Shown piece after piece: positions 43,145 to 52,002 of a stretch of 64,000 nt of DNA. This DNA is from JBBRGK01 sp036741355. Lineage in GTDB: Bacteria > Chloroflexota > Dehalococcoidia > CAUJGQ01. The position numbers and the translations under genes are program-made. Where the stretch lies: contig DAINSK010000001.1 of assembly GCA_036741355.1 (NCBI GenBank), positions 211,657 through 275,656 of the forward strand, written 5' to 3'. Positions within the stretch are counted from its first letter, which is position 1. The number at the start of each line of letters is the position of its first letter. The notes under the pieces were generated by a model, which was not told the origin of the DNA, did not search any database, and saw nothing but the letters and a program-made list of their open reading frames with translations.

Positions 43145-43813
43145 TCACCGGCCCAGCAACGCTTCGGCGAGGGCGAGGTCGTCGGCAGTGGTCACCTTGA
43201 AATTGCGCGGCGAGCCGAGAAAGATCTTGACGCGGTGCCCGTTCGCCTCCACAAGCATCGCGTCGTCGCTGACGTCCGCGGGAGAGCGGAGGTAGGCGTC
43301 CAGCAGTAGCTCGTAGGCGAATACCTGCGGGGTCTGTACTGCCCACAGGCGGTCGCGGGCGATCGTGCGGATGACGTTGCCGTCGGAGTCCGCCTCCTTC
43401 AACGTATCGGCGGCCGGAATTGCGGCCACCGCCGCTCCCGTTTCGCTTGCGGCTTCAAACCCGGTTTCGATCAGTTCGGCGGTGACCAGCGGCCTGGCCG
43501 CGTCGTGAACCGCGACCGTATCCACGTGACCGAGCGCTTCCAGTCCGGCTTTTACCGAATCTTGCCGGCGCTCACCGCCTGCACAGACCACGACGGGCTT
43601 TGCGAAGTCAAACCGCGCGAGGGCGCGCCGCGCTTCCTGTACGCGCTCGTCGGCAACTACCAGCACCATTACATCGACCACGGGTGTGGCCTGGAATGCG
43701 GCGATCGAGTGGTAAAAGAGCGGGCGGCCGGCGAGAGGAGCAAAGACCTTATCTATGCCGCCCATACGGCTGCTGCGCCCCGCGGCCACGATAACGGCGC
43801 CCGTGTGTGCCAT
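43145..43813 (-). CDS. ispD: 2-C-methyl-D-erythritol 4-phosphate cytidylyltransferase
   Basis: 222 aa from the ATG at 43813. CTP-binding signature VIVAAGRSSRMGGIDKVFAPL, then GGERRQDSVKAGLEAL, VAVHDAARPLV, and AVQTPQVFAYELL with the family's usual order. It makes CDP-methylerythritol. With ispF it forms the pathway pair at the head of the ispD-ispF-cysE-cysS cluster. Confidence 0.95.
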   Translation of the reverse strand: MAHTGAVIVAAGRSSRMGGIDKVFAPLAGRPLFYHSIAAFQATPVVDVMVLVVADERVQEARRALARFDFAKPVVVCAGGERRQDSVKAGLEALGHVDTVAVHDAARPLVTAELIETGFEAASETGAAVAAIPAADTLKEADSDGNVIRTIARDRLWAVQTPQVFAYELLLDAYLRSPADVSDDAMLVEANGHRVKIFLGSPRNFKVTTADDLALAEALLGR

Positions 43814-43929
43814 GGCTTGCCTGCTCCGTGCAGGCAAGCATACGCGTCTACCGGCGCCTTCTGCACCACCTGCGCGGGGACGGGGCGTGCTTCAAAAGGC
43901 TCGCGGCGCGAAAGCGGGCGTCGGAGCGG

Positions 43930-44005
43930 GCCCGGCGACCAAGGTCGCAGGCTCAGCGTACGAAGTCCGCCTGCGCGGACTGGTAACTTGAATCCCCGCC
44001 GGCGG
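43930..44005 (-). repeat. three-hairpin interspersed repeat, copy 1
   Basis: Read on the minus strand: a CCCGCCGGCGGG hairpin, then GTCCGCGCAGGCGGAC (6-bp stem, 4-nt loop), then TTCGTAC, a variable 9 nt, and GCGACCTTGGTCGCC (hairpin). Copy 2 at 58549-58650 on the plus strand has the same order and nearly the same stems. Non-coding, between ispD and a disordered-protein gene. Confidence 0.7.
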
Positions 44006-44012
44006 GCCACAA

Positions 44013-44642
44013 CTATCTATCTCTCGGAGCGTCCGACCGGTGGCCCCCCGTGGGTTCGGGGCGCGATGCCGATCCTCGTGGAACGTCTTGTGGCCTGGCT
44101 GAGTCCGGCACCGGCTCTCCCGCCGTCAGCGGCAGACTGCGCCCCGCAGCAGATGGCTCGCCGGGTGCCAGCGGCCTCCCGATGGTCTGCTCCTGGCTGC
44201 CAAATGGGTCGCCATCTGGATGACGATTCGCGTAAAGATCGACACTGGGGAGGTTGCGCTCCTTACCCTGTCCTGGGACACCTTCTCCGCTGAGCGGCGT
44301 CTGCTCCGGATCGTGGGACCGGCCTTCTCCGACGCCCTGTTGATTCGTGAGGGCGTTTACCTGCTTCCATGCGGCCGCTTCCTCACCAGTCCCAAAACGT
44401 CTCGTCGTGCCAGCGTCCGCTTCCTCACCGAACTCGGGGGATCGGGTCATGTGCGTGGACGGATCGGTCGGTAGGAGAACCCGCGCCTCGGGCGCTTCCT
44501 GCCGAGCGACCTGATCGCCACTCAGCGTCGGCTCGACCGCGGGCGGCGGCGGGCCGCTCTGGTCGCGATTAGGCTCCTGCGGCTGCAGCGCGGCGTCGAG
44601 ACCCGGGTTTGACACCCGTGAATTCGGACTGTCGCTGGTCAT
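44013..44642 (-). CDS. low-complexity disordered protein (209 aa)
   Basis: Pro/Gly/Glu/Ser/Arg-rich throughout (PPPPAVEPTLSGDQVA, PLAPGEPSAAGRSLPLTAGE), with no hydrophobic core, cysteine or membrane segment; it should be intrinsically disordered. The ATG overlaps the stop of the upstream gene as ATGA, so translation is coupled. Disordered, charged proteins next to PRC-barrel-like proteins often belong to stress or envelope-associated systems, but no function can be assigned. Confidence 0.55.
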   Translation of the reverse strand: MTSDSPNSRVSNPGLDAALQPQEPNRDQSGPPPPAVEPTLSGDQVARQEAPEARVLLPTDPSTHMTRSPEFGEEADAGTTRRFGTGEEAAAWKQVNALTNQQGVGEGRSHDPEQTPLSGEGVPGQGKERNLPSVDLYANRHPDGDPFGSQEQTIGRPLAPGEPSAAGRSLPLTAGEPVPDSARPQDVPRGSASRPEPTGGHRSDAPRDR

Positions 44643-45307
44643 GACCGTCCTCCGCCCTCAGCCCGGCGTTCGAGACTGGACGCTGGCGAGACTTCCTGCG
44701 CGGGGCTGTCCACAGGTTCGGGGACCGGCTCGCCGGCGAGCTCGCCGCGCCATGGCGAATGTTCGGTGCCGCCCGTGCGCTGAAATCCCTCGGAGTGCAG
44801 CCCCGGAGGCTGGTTGAGCTTCATATCTATCAACAGCCCGGCTGGGTGATTTAAAATGACCCTCAGATTGCCCGTCGTTTCGATGAACGTGATCGGGACG
44901 TACATGGTCAGTGCGTCGTTCGTGCCGTACGGGACGGCGAACCAGTTAGCTCCGACTTCCTTCACCGGGCCCAGCTGTTCGCCATCGGAGCTGAAAACGG
45001 CCCATCCGACCTCGATCTGGGCGAATTCGCGCTGGTGGGCATCGAGCGCCTCCCATGCGGGCGCCGCGCCCGGCTTTGACGCGGGGCTGGAGTTGGGGAT
45101 GTTGCCACCGCGTTCAGCCACGCCCGACGCGGCCGCCTGGGTTGTTAGCGCATCGGTGTTTGCGTCGTCGCGATCGACGTCGGTGGGTGAGCCGGTCGTG
45201 CCCGGTCGTTGCTTGATCGCGGCGGAATTTTCATCGCTCGCCGGAGCGCCGCTGTCACTTGCGGCCGAGATATCCTGTTTCCACTCGCGCTGGCTCGTCT
45301 CCGCCAT
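44639..45307 (-). CDS. PRC-barrel/DUF2171-like domain in a disordered protein
   Basis: 222 aa from the ATG at 45307. Residues ~95-150 form a small beta-barrel-like domain: IEVGWAVFSSDGEQLGPVKEV, a FAVPYGTNDALTMYVPITFIE segment and a closing LRVILN. This looks like PRC-barrel or DUF2171 proteins that often carry a stress-related surface domain. The flanks are Ala/Ser/Gly/Asp-rich and probably disordered. It overlaps the next gene by 4 bp. The domain call is a pattern match only. Confidence 0.6.
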   Translation of the reverse strand: MAETSQREWKQDISAASDSGAPASDENSAAIKQRPGTTGSPTDVDRDDANTDALTTQAAASGVAERGGNIPNSSPASKPGAAPAWEALDAHQREFAQIEVGWAVFSSDGEQLGPVKEVGANWFAVPYGTNDALTMYVPITFIETTGNLRVILNHPAGLLIDMKLNQPPGLHSEGFQRTGGTEHSPWRGELAGEPVPEPVDSPAQEVSPASSLERRAEGGGRS

Positions 45308-45556
45308 GGCAGCCTCCCCGTCCGCGATTGCCGGCAACGGACGTCACAGCACTGCGATGCGCCGCATAACTCCCGTGCCACACGACTAACCTTACGCCCG
45401 CTCTCCAGCGGCTGCCTTGAGCAAATGGGCTAGATCGGCTTGGAACGGGTGGCTTATCGGGACCGATAGCGGACAACACTGCAGCGCGGTACTGTACTGG
45501 AGCACGCCGTTAATGGCCGCTCACGTGCCGGACGGCAGCACAAAATGACGTAACAA

Positions 45557-45575
45557 CCCCCGTTTGAGACGGGGG
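45557..45575 (+). terminator. short hairpin upstream of the MBL gene
   Basis: CCCCCGT at 45557-45563 pairs with ACGGGGG at 45569-45575 around a TTGAG loop, ending 18 nt before the ATG at 45594 and close to its AGAGGGG site. It could mask the ribosome-binding site or end upstream transcription. Confidence 0.3.
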
Positions 45576-45593
45576 CATGGAGAGGGGTCCTCG

Positions 45594-46415
45594 ATGCAAA
45601 CCCTTCACTTCGGTGATATCACCATAGACGCGCTGTCCGACGGCTACCTCGATCTTGCGATCGAGGGTTTCTTTCCAGACGCGCCGGCCGAGACGTGGAA
45701 GCGTTATCCGGAGTCCGTGGTGGGTGACAAGCTGCGTTGCGCGTTGACGACGTACCTGATAAGGACGGGCGGGCGCGCTGTCCTGGTTGACACCGGCCTG
45801 GGACCGCGCATTGGTCGCTGGGACGGCGTGGCGGGTCAACTGCCGGGTTCACTGAAAGCCGCGGGAATCCGTCCCGAACAGGTGGACGTCGTGATCGCGA
45901 CACACCTGCACGCGGATCACGTCGGCTGGAACTGCACCGAAGTGAGCGGGGGCCGGTTTCAACCCACCTTCCCCAACGCCCAATACATCGTCGATCGGCG
46001 CGAATGGGAGTATTGGGACGCTACCGGGGCGCGATACCTTGACCGCACGATCCGACCGTTATTCGAGACCAATCAGTTGAACCTGGTTGAGGACGGCTAC
46101 CAGCCCGCAGCTGGAATCACCTTGCTATCGACGCCGGGCCATACTGCCGGGCACATCAGTGTGCTCGTCTTTGCAGGCGGAGAGGGCGCCGTCGTCACCG
46201 GCGATGCGGCCCACCACCCGATCGAGATCGAACACCCAGATTGGAGTCCGGGGATGGATCAGGACCGTGAATTATCCGCTCATTCACGCACAGTGCTCGT
46301 TGACCGCGTCGAAGCCGAGGGCCTGACCCTTCTGGGCGGCCATTTCCCCGCACCGCACGCCGGGCGAGTCGTGCGCGTTGAGCGCCGCCGTATGTACCAA
46401 CCACTTACCGCTTGA
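45594..46415 (+). CDS. MBL-fold metallo-hydrolase (lactonase-like)
   Basis: 273 aa from the ATG at 45594. Metal ligands: HLHADH (residue ~103) with the following His, TPGHTAGH (~183), GDAAH (~202) and the terminal GGHFPAPH (~250). The order and spacing fit quorum-lactonase/AttM-like MBL proteins that hydrolyse lactones or related esters. Substrate unknown. No signal peptide. Confidence 0.88.
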   Translation: MQTLHFGDITIDALSDGYLDLAIEGFFPDAPAETWKRYPESVVGDKLRCALTTYLIRTGGRAVLVDTGLGPRIGRWDGVAGQLPGSLKAAGIRPEQVDVVIATHLHADHVGWNCTEVSGGRFQPTFPNAQYIVDRREWEYWDATGARYLDRTIRPLFETNQLNLVEDGYQPAAGITLLSTPGHTAGHISVLVFAGGEGAVVTGDAAHHPIEIEHPDWSPGMDQDRELSAHSRTVLVDRVEAEGLTLLGGHFPAPHAGRVVRVERRRMYQPLTA

Positions 46416-46460
46416 AAACCTTAGGAAAAGCGCCGTTGGGCAGGCAACGCGCCCACTGCC

Positions 46461-47036
46461 CTATAGCTCCGAATCCGCCTCGTCACCGCGCAGATCCAAT
46501 GCCATCAGGTAGCCACGAGCACGCTCCGCGAGCCGGTACCGGTTGACGGCCGTCCAGAACGCCTTCAAGTGGTTGGGGTGTTCCAGGTGCGCAAGCTCGT
46601 GGACGATCACGTAGTCGCGCACCCATTCCGGGACCGTTGCCAGGCGGTGGGAGATACGAATCGTGCCGGTCTTCGGCGTGCAACTGCCCAGCCGGCGCTC
46701 CTGATCGGTCACGAATTCGATCGAAGACCAGCGAAGGCGGCTCCCGAAGTAACGCGCGTTGAGCGCCTCGGCCCGCGACTGAAGGCTCAGATCCTTGTTG
46801 AGGTTGCGCCGTAGACGCGGGGCCCGCAGCCGCTTGACCATCTGGGCGGTCCAGCGGCGCTCGTCGGCCGCGCTCATGCGGGCCGGCACCATGACCACGA
46901 TCGCGTCGCCCTCGGCACGGGCGCCAACCGTTCGCCGGCGGCGGTCGCTGCGCACGACACGAACCGAAGCGGGCCATTCGTCCCCGGTCGCGGTATTGGC
47001 GAGACCTCGGGCCGGCTTCGTCACTTCTGATGCCAC
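46461..47036 (-). CDS. YgjP/DUF45-type zinc metallopeptidase
   Basis: 191 aa. The catalytic site is HELAHLEHPNHLKAFW (HExxH with a third His), preceded by the RLGSCTPKTGTIRISHRLATVP beta-hairpin typical of the YgjP/WLM-like SprT group. The basic N-terminus (VRRSDRRRRTVG) is usual for the family. Its 5' end overlaps the propeller lipoprotein gene's stop by 16 bp. Substrate unknown. Confidence 0.86.
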   Translation of the reverse strand: MASEVTKPARGLANTATGDEWPASVRVVRSDRRRRTVGARAEGDAIVVMVPARMSAADERRWTAQMVKRLRAPRLRRNLNKDLSLQSRAEALNARYFGSRLRWSSIEFVTDQERRLGSCTPKTGTIRISHRLATVPEWVRDYVIVHELAHLEHPNHLKAFWTAVNRYRLAERARGYLMALDLRGDEADSEL

Positions 47037-48127
47037 GCTATCTGGCCGTGGACGGTTCCCTGGTCAATCTTCTTCAGATTGCTGCCGTCGGCCGACATCT
47101 GGTACAGGCCGCCGGTGCCGAGGAACAGCACTGTCTGGCCGTCAGTCGACCAGGCGGGGTAAGGCAGATCCTCGTTGACGTGCGTGACCCGCTTCAGGTC
47201 CGTGCCGTCCACGTTGACTGTCCAGAGGTCCCACGGCGGGCCGTGCGCATCGGCCGCAAGCGGCCGAAAGGCGTCGATGAGCCGCGTGAGCAGGGTGCCG
47301 GTGGTTCCGGTCGGCTGCTGTCCCAGGGCACCGCCCACCGCCGCGAAGATAATGCGCTTGCAATCGGGCGAGAAAACCGGCGAAGCGAATGCCTGCAGCG
47401 TGCCGTTAGAGCCGGCGATCAGCTTGCCGTTCTTGCCGTCGCCGTCGGAAACCCAGACGCCGAACGACGTGAAGTCGGTCTGGTTAAAATCGACATAAGC
47501 TATCTTCGAGCCGTCGGAGCAAAGTTCCGTGCCGTTGGCGTCGTCGAGAAACGGCGTGGCGGCGCCGCTGACAAGATCGAGCTTCTGCGCCTGGTACACC
47601 TGGCCCTTGTACTGGCCCTGCGCGTCGTACTGGGTGAGGAAATAGGAAAACACGACCGACTTGCCGTCGAGAGTCCAGGTAGGTGATTCCAGCTCGGCGC
47701 CGGTCTGATCGTGCTTCAGGATCAGCTTCTGGTTGGCGCCGTTGGCATCGGCGACATACATGTCGCTGCCCCAATCGGCGTTCGTGTTGCCCTGGAACGG
47801 CGTGTCCAGCATATATACGAAGCGCTTGCCGTCGGAAGCCCAGGCCGGATAGGTGATGAACTGGTTAGCCGGCGCGGTGAGCAGCTTGGACTCTTTGCCG
47901 CTCTTCATGTCGCGCAGGTACAGCGACTGGTCGCGTGTGATCAGCAGCGCGTTGGCTGCAACCGAGGCAACCGGCTGCACCGCTCCGCCGGCGGATCCGC
48001 CACTACCACCGCTGGAAGAGCCCTTGCCGCCCCCGCCTCCGCAGGCGACGACCAGCGCGGCAGCGGCGAGTGCAGCCATCACTGGAAACCGGGCGCGCGT
48101 AACCAAGGATTTGAACAACAAAGTCAC
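47021..48127 (-). CDS. TolB-like beta-propeller lipoprotein
   Basis: About 368 aa from the GTG at 48127, where the product starts TLLFKSLVTRARFPVMAALA and the lipobox ends ALVVAC; the frame is open further upstream. Repeated propeller blades have the TolB/WD40-like (PD40) signature: YPAWASDGKRFVYM, SPTWTLDGKSVVFS, PVFSPDCKRIIF and YPAWSTDGQTVLF. It is lipid-anchored outside the cytoplasmic membrane, where such proteins bind peptides or partners. Translated with the YgjP-type peptidase downstream. Confidence 0.82.
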   Translation of the reverse strand: MTLLFKSLVTRARFPVMAALAAAALVVACGGGGGKGSSSGGSGGSAGGAVQPVASVAANALLITRDQSLYLRDMKSGKESKLLTAPANQFITYPAWASDGKRFVYMLDTPFQGNTNADWGSDMYVADANGANQKLILKHDQTGAELESPTWTLDGKSVVFSYFLTQYDAQGQYKGQVYQAQKLDLVSGAATPFLDDANGTELCSDGSKIAYVDFNQTDFTSFGVWVSDGDGKNGKLIAGSNGTLQAFASPVFSPDCKRIIFAAVGGALGQQPTGTTGTLLTRLIDAFRPLAADAHGPPWDLWTVNVDGTDLKRVTHVNEDLPYPAWSTDGQTVLFLGTGGLYQMSADGSNLKKIDQGTVHGQIAWHQK

Positions 48128-48373
48128 CGACCACCAACCCCGGGAAGTACCGGCCGCGACAGAAAAAGATAGCGAATCACTGCCTCGATCGTAGGTTCCG
48201 CGCAGAAAGTCAGTCAATGGAAGGATTGGGGAGGAAATCTGTCTATTGACGTAGACACCACCCACACGGACAATCGGCTGGACCCTTCCGCATGCCTTCC
48301 GGCGCCCGATCGGCAATCATTCCGGTGCGACGTTTAGTGGTGGTGGGGATCCAGGGGCTGGAGGTTCGCACTC

Positions 48374-48934
48374 ATGACCCGTATCACCCGCTGGTTGATC
48401 CTGTTTCCGCTGGCATTCCTCGCGCTGGCAGCTGCATGTAGTAGCAGCAGCAACAACAACAGTGGGAAGTCAAATAGCGGGGCGTCGGGATCCGCCGTGT
48501 CGACCGGTGCCACGTTGAACGACTGCGCTTATCGCGATAAAGTGCTCGCCGCGTTTGATTCCGTCCAATCCGCGCTGTCCGGACCGCAGGCGTTTGTCAC
48601 GTCCGGCCCGACGGGCGTCGACGCCGCCACCAAGGCGAACGTCTCCAAGGTCCTCGATTCAATCGTCACGGGGCTAAATCAGTCGGTCGCCAGCCTGCAG
48701 AAGGTCACACCTCCGTCTGATTTCAAGGCGTTCAACGCAAGCGTCATCACCGCATTCCAGAACACCACCAAACAGGTCACCGATGCCAAAACGGCACTGG
48801 CGGCCGGAGATATCTCCAAGGCCGACGCGTTGTTCTCGGGGTCGGGAACCTTCGGTGATGAGTTCAGCAATATCGACAAGCAGTATCCGGCCCTGTCGGC
48901 CAGGCTCGACGCATGCCCAAGCCCGACGCCGTAG
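48374..48934 (+). CDS. lipoprotein of unknown family, tandem paralogue 1
   Basis: 186 aa. Lipoprotein signal (LILFPLAFLALAAAC) followed by a Ser/Asn-rich spacer. The mature domain has LNDCAYRDKVLAAFDSV, VASLQKVTPPSDFKAFNAS and YPALSARLDACPSPTP, with two cysteines that could form one disulfide. No named family. The gene at 48988 is a diverged copy, indicating tandem duplication. Confidence 0.75.
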   Translation: MTRITRWLILFPLAFLALAAACSSSSNNNSGKSNSGASGSAVSTGATLNDCAYRDKVLAAFDSVQSALSGPQAFVTSGPTGVDAATKANVSKVLDSIVTGLNQSVASLQKVTPPSDFKAFNASVITAFQNTTKQVTDAKTALAAGDISKADALFSGSGTFGDEFSNIDKQYPALSARLDACPSPTP

Positions 48935-48987
48935 CTGCCAGCAATGAACGGCCGATCTCGTACGGCATTTCGGCGTTGGAGGAATGA

Positions 48988-49575
48988 ATGTTGGTTCGCT
49001 TCAAGTCCAGGCTGGGCGTTATCCCGCTCGCGTTCTTGATCCTGGCGTCTGCCTGCAGTAGCGGCAGCAAAAACAACAACGGTGGAAATTCGAACACCGC
49101 GGCGTCGGGATCGGCCGTCTCCACCGGCCAGAAATCCGGCTCGGGCGGGGCCGCATTAAGCGATTGCGCCTATCGCGACAAACTGAGTGAAGCCTTTTTG
49201 CCGATACTGGGCAGCGCTTTTGACCTCGCAACAATTTCCACGCCCGGTCCTTCAGGGTCAGGAGGCACCTCGGTTGCGGAACTGAACAAGCTCCTGGACA
49301 CCCTCGTTAGCGGCCTCAACCAGTCGGCCGCGTCTATGCAAAAAGTGACGCCACCGTCGGACTTCAAAGCACTTCACGCTAGCTTCATCTCCGCCGTCAA
49401 GAACTCGGCCGCTCAGGCAGCCGATCTCAAGAAGTCGGTGGCCGGAGGCGACACATCGAAAGTTGAGGCGTTTTTCTCCGACCCAGCCGGCTTCGGGGCG
49501 GAATTCGACAAGCTGCAAACCCAATATCCGGCGCTATCCGCAAGGCTCGACGCCTGTCCCAGCGCGACTCCATAA
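48988..49575 (+). CDS. lipoprotein of unknown family, tandem paralogue 2
   Basis: 195 aa. Signal LGVIPLAFLILASAC with a Ser/Asn/Gly spacer. The mature part shares LSDCAYRDKLSEAF, SAASMQKVTPPSDFKALHAS and YPALSARLDACPSATP with the gene 53 bp upstream. The two copies differ most in the spacer and in the first third of the mature domain. Envelope-bound function unknown. Confidence 0.75.
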   Translation: MLVRFKSRLGVIPLAFLILASACSSGSKNNNGGNSNTAASGSAVSTGQKSGSGGAALSDCAYRDKLSEAFLPILGSAFDLATISTPGPSGSGGTSVAELNKLLDTLVSGLNQSAASMQKVTPPSDFKALHASFISAVKNSAAQAADLKKSVAGGDTSKVEAFFSDPAGFGAEFDKLQTQYPALSARLDACPSATP

Positions 49576-49678
49576 CCGGGGCACGGCGACTGTCCAGCAA
49601 TAAGCCAGGCCATTTCGCGACGAGAATAGCCGCGTATGCTTGAACCGTACACGCACCACATTGCGTCAGCAGGCTCCT

Positions 49679-50218
49679 CTATTTCCTGGGCGTGATCTGA
49701 TATCCAGAAAGCTCCCAGCGGTTCGGCTTATCGCCTTCCAATTCCAGGATCGCCTCCTCCAACCGCGACTGCTCACGCTCTGAGTCGGTGAGCAGCGCAT
49801 CGCTACCCGACAATCCAGGTGTACGACCCGGTTCGCGCCCCATGCGCAGGTCGTCGGGGACGAAGTAGTAGAAGGTCGCGATCCAGAAGCTGTAGGAGTG
49901 CCAGTAGAAGAGAACCGGAAAGAGGATCGATACGGCAACGCCGAAGACTGTTGCCGTCAACACGTCGCACGCCCTTGTGGCAACGCCAACCATTGCCGGC
50001 ACGATTGCCAGCACCGCTGCCGCCATGTAGTTGAAGTGCCATGCTCCCAGCCAGAAGCCGTCGTCGTGGTTGAAGTACAGTCCGCAGTCGCGGCATTGCG
50101 CGTGGATCGCGAGCGGCCGCCGCACGATCGTCGCGTGCCCACATGAAGGACAGCAAAGAAATAACGCCCTGATGAAGTAAAGCCAGAGCCGCACGGCATT
50201 GACCCCACGTGCGTTCAA
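49679..50218 (-). CDS. DUF983 family membrane protein
   Basis: 179 aa. A zinc-ribbon (CCPSCGHATIVRRPLAIHAQCRDCG, two CxxC pairs) at the N-terminus leads into two membrane helices (FNYMAAAVLAIVPAMVGVA; FGVAVSILFPVLFYWHSYSF). The layout is that of DUF983, found next to cytochrome oxidase genes in other bacteria. The C-terminal ~45 residues are charged. It diverges from the LarA-domain gene. Confidence 0.8.
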   Translation of the reverse strand: MNARGVNAVRLWLYFIRALFLCCPSCGHATIVRRPLAIHAQCRDCGLYFNHDDGFWLGAWHFNYMAAAVLAIVPAMVGVATRACDVLTATVFGVAVSILFPVLFYWHSYSFWIATFYYFVPDDLRMGREPGRTPGLSGSDALLTDSEREQSRLEEAILELEGDKPNRWELSGYQITPRK

Positions 50219-50372
50219 AGACTGCCTGTTACCGGGCTTCCCGCCCGCACCAATCCAAACCCCGCGCCATACCGATTGTACGCTTGCCCCAGTGAACCAG
50301 GGGGCAGTCGTTGACGCGTCCGGGAATGAAACGTACGCTCGCCTTGCAAGCCGCCGAATAGGAGAGACCTCA

Positions 50373-51599
50373 ATGGCGGGCGAACTGCCGCGCTTTTTCC
50401 CAGTCAGTCAATCGGTGCCCGAGGACCGGGTCGACGACCTCGCGGCCGCGATCGCGTCCGAGTTCCGCAAGCTGGACGGCCGCGTTCGGCGAGGAATGAG
50501 CGTGGCTATCACCGTAGGCAGTCGGGGGCTCACGCGCATGGCGGAGACGGTCCGGCTGGCGGTGGACGAGCTGAGGCAGCGCGGCGCGGAGCCGTTCGTC
50601 ATTCCGGCGATGGGCAGTCACGGCGGCGCGACTGCCGAGGGCCAGCGCGAGATGCTGGAAGGATACGGCGTCACCGAAGCGACCGTTGGCTGTCCGATTC
50701 GCTCGTCGATGGACACGGTGTTGATGGGTCACACGCCGCTCGGATGCCCGGTCTATTGCGATGCGCTCGCGGCCGAGGCAGATGGAATACTCGTCTTCAA
50801 TCGGGTCAAACCTCATACGATCCTGCGCGGCGAACTGGGCAGCGGCCTGATGAAGATGCTTGGTATCGGTCTGGGCAAGCACGCGGGCGCAGCCGCGATC
50901 CACACGCGCGATGTGGAGAAAGAAGTCATCCCCGCGGCGCGTATCGCACTGGACAAAGAGCAGATCCTCGCGGGGCTGGCGACCGTCGAGAACGGTCTCG
51001 GCGAGATAGCCAGAATCGAAGTGGTGCTGCCCGAGAACATCGAGGCAGAGGACAAGCGGCTGCTGGCGATCGCCCGCGGCTACCTGCCGCAGCTTCCGGT
51101 CGAGCCTCTGGACGCGCTGATCGTCCGGCAGATGGGCAAGAACATCTCGGGCACGGGCGTCGATCCGAACGTGATTGGCATGCATCGGCGGATCGGAGGC
51201 GAACCTGACCATGCAATCCGTTATGTCGCCGCGCTTGACCTCACCACCGAAAGCCACGGCAACGCCACCGGCATCGGCATGCTCGACCTGATCACCGACC
51301 GTCTGCGCACAAAGATCGACTGGGAAGCGACGGCGATGAATTGCATCACCTCGGGGTTCCTCGGTGGGGCCAAACAGCCGCTTTCGCAGCGAAACGACCG
51401 TGATCTGTTCGAGCTCATCGCAAGCCTGCTCGACGGCCCGCCGCGCCTCACAATCGTGAGCGATACAGCCCACCTCAGCCACTTGCTACTCTCCGAGTCA
51501 CTTCTCGACGAAGCGTCGAAGCATCCGTGCCTCGCGGTGATCGGGGAGCCGAAGCCGCTGCAGTTCGATGGTGCCGGGAGCTTGCTTACGCCTGCCTGA
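50373..51599 (+). CDS. LarA-domain (nickel-dependent lactate racemase-like, DUF2088) protein
   Basis: 408 aa from the ATG at 50373 (GGAGA 8 nt upstream); the frame is open earlier but without a site. Motifs: VAITVGSRGLTRMAET, FVIPAMGSHGGATAEGQREML (the LarA metal-cofactor region), FNRVKPHTILRGELGSG and KMLGIGLGKHAGAAAIH. LarA racemises lactate using a nickel pincer cofactor, but many domain members lack its activity. LarB/C/E are not nearby. Substrate unassigned. Confidence 0.82.
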   Translation: MAGELPRFFPVSQSVPEDRVDDLAAAIASEFRKLDGRVRRGMSVAITVGSRGLTRMAETVRLAVDELRQRGAEPFVIPAMGSHGGATAEGQREMLEGYGVTEATVGCPIRSSMDTVLMGHTPLGCPVYCDALAAEADGILVFNRVKPHTILRGELGSGLMKMLGIGLGKHAGAAAIHTRDVEKEVIPAARIALDKEQILAGLATVENGLGEIARIEVVLPENIEAEDKRLLAIARGYLPQLPVEPLDALIVRQMGKNISGTGVDPNVIGMHRRIGGEPDHAIRYVAALDLTTESHGNATGIGMLDLITDRLRTKIDWEATAMNCITSGFLGGAKQPLSQRNDRDLFELIASLLDGPPRLTIVSDTAHLSHLLLSESLLDEASKHPCLAVIGEPKPLQFDGAGSLLTPA

Positions 51600-51656
51600 C
51601 CCCCGCTTGTATCTGTGTCTGGAGTGCTACGATCAGTCCGTAACGGGGTGAAAGCT

Positions 51657-51889
51657 ATGACGAGATACACGACAGCAGGTAAACTCCATCCGCTATCAGA
51701 TACCGATCAACGGCGACTACTCGCCGCAGTCGTGCGATCCAGAGATATGTTGAAGGAAATGCTTGCCGCCAGGGGGGGAAGCTTTTCCCGTCGTCCGGTG
51801 AGTTGATCAGTGATCTCCGTGAAGAACGCGCGCGGGAGCTTTCAGGAGACGGCACTATCGCCAACGGCTATCCATCTGGTTCGCAATGA
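51657..51889 (+). pseudogene. VapB-like antitoxin gene, frameshifted in a G7 run
   Basis: ATG at 51657. The protein reads RYTTAGKLHPLSDTDQRRLL and then RSRDMLKEMLAARGG, where GGGGGGG (51772-51778) shifts the frame. Corrected by one base, it continues KLFPSSGELISDLREERARE, the usual tail of short VapB-type antitoxins. The corrected stop (51887-51889) overlaps an ATG at 51886, the normal VapB-VapC coupling, but that downstream frame stops after six codons (MIVDDG). Both look decayed. Confidence 0.45.
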
Positions 51890-52002
51890 TCGTCGACGAT
51901 GGCTAAACAATCTGGCGGGAAGATTACCTTTTGTGCGCTGGATTGGGGAGTTTAGCGGCGCCCTTTAAACCCGGAGTTACACCTGTTCGTGTCGGCTTTC
52001 GC

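Noticed and set aside
50370..51482. 370-residue minus-strand frame over the LarA-domain gene
   Set aside because: The plus-strand frame carries all family motifs; the reverse frame has none.
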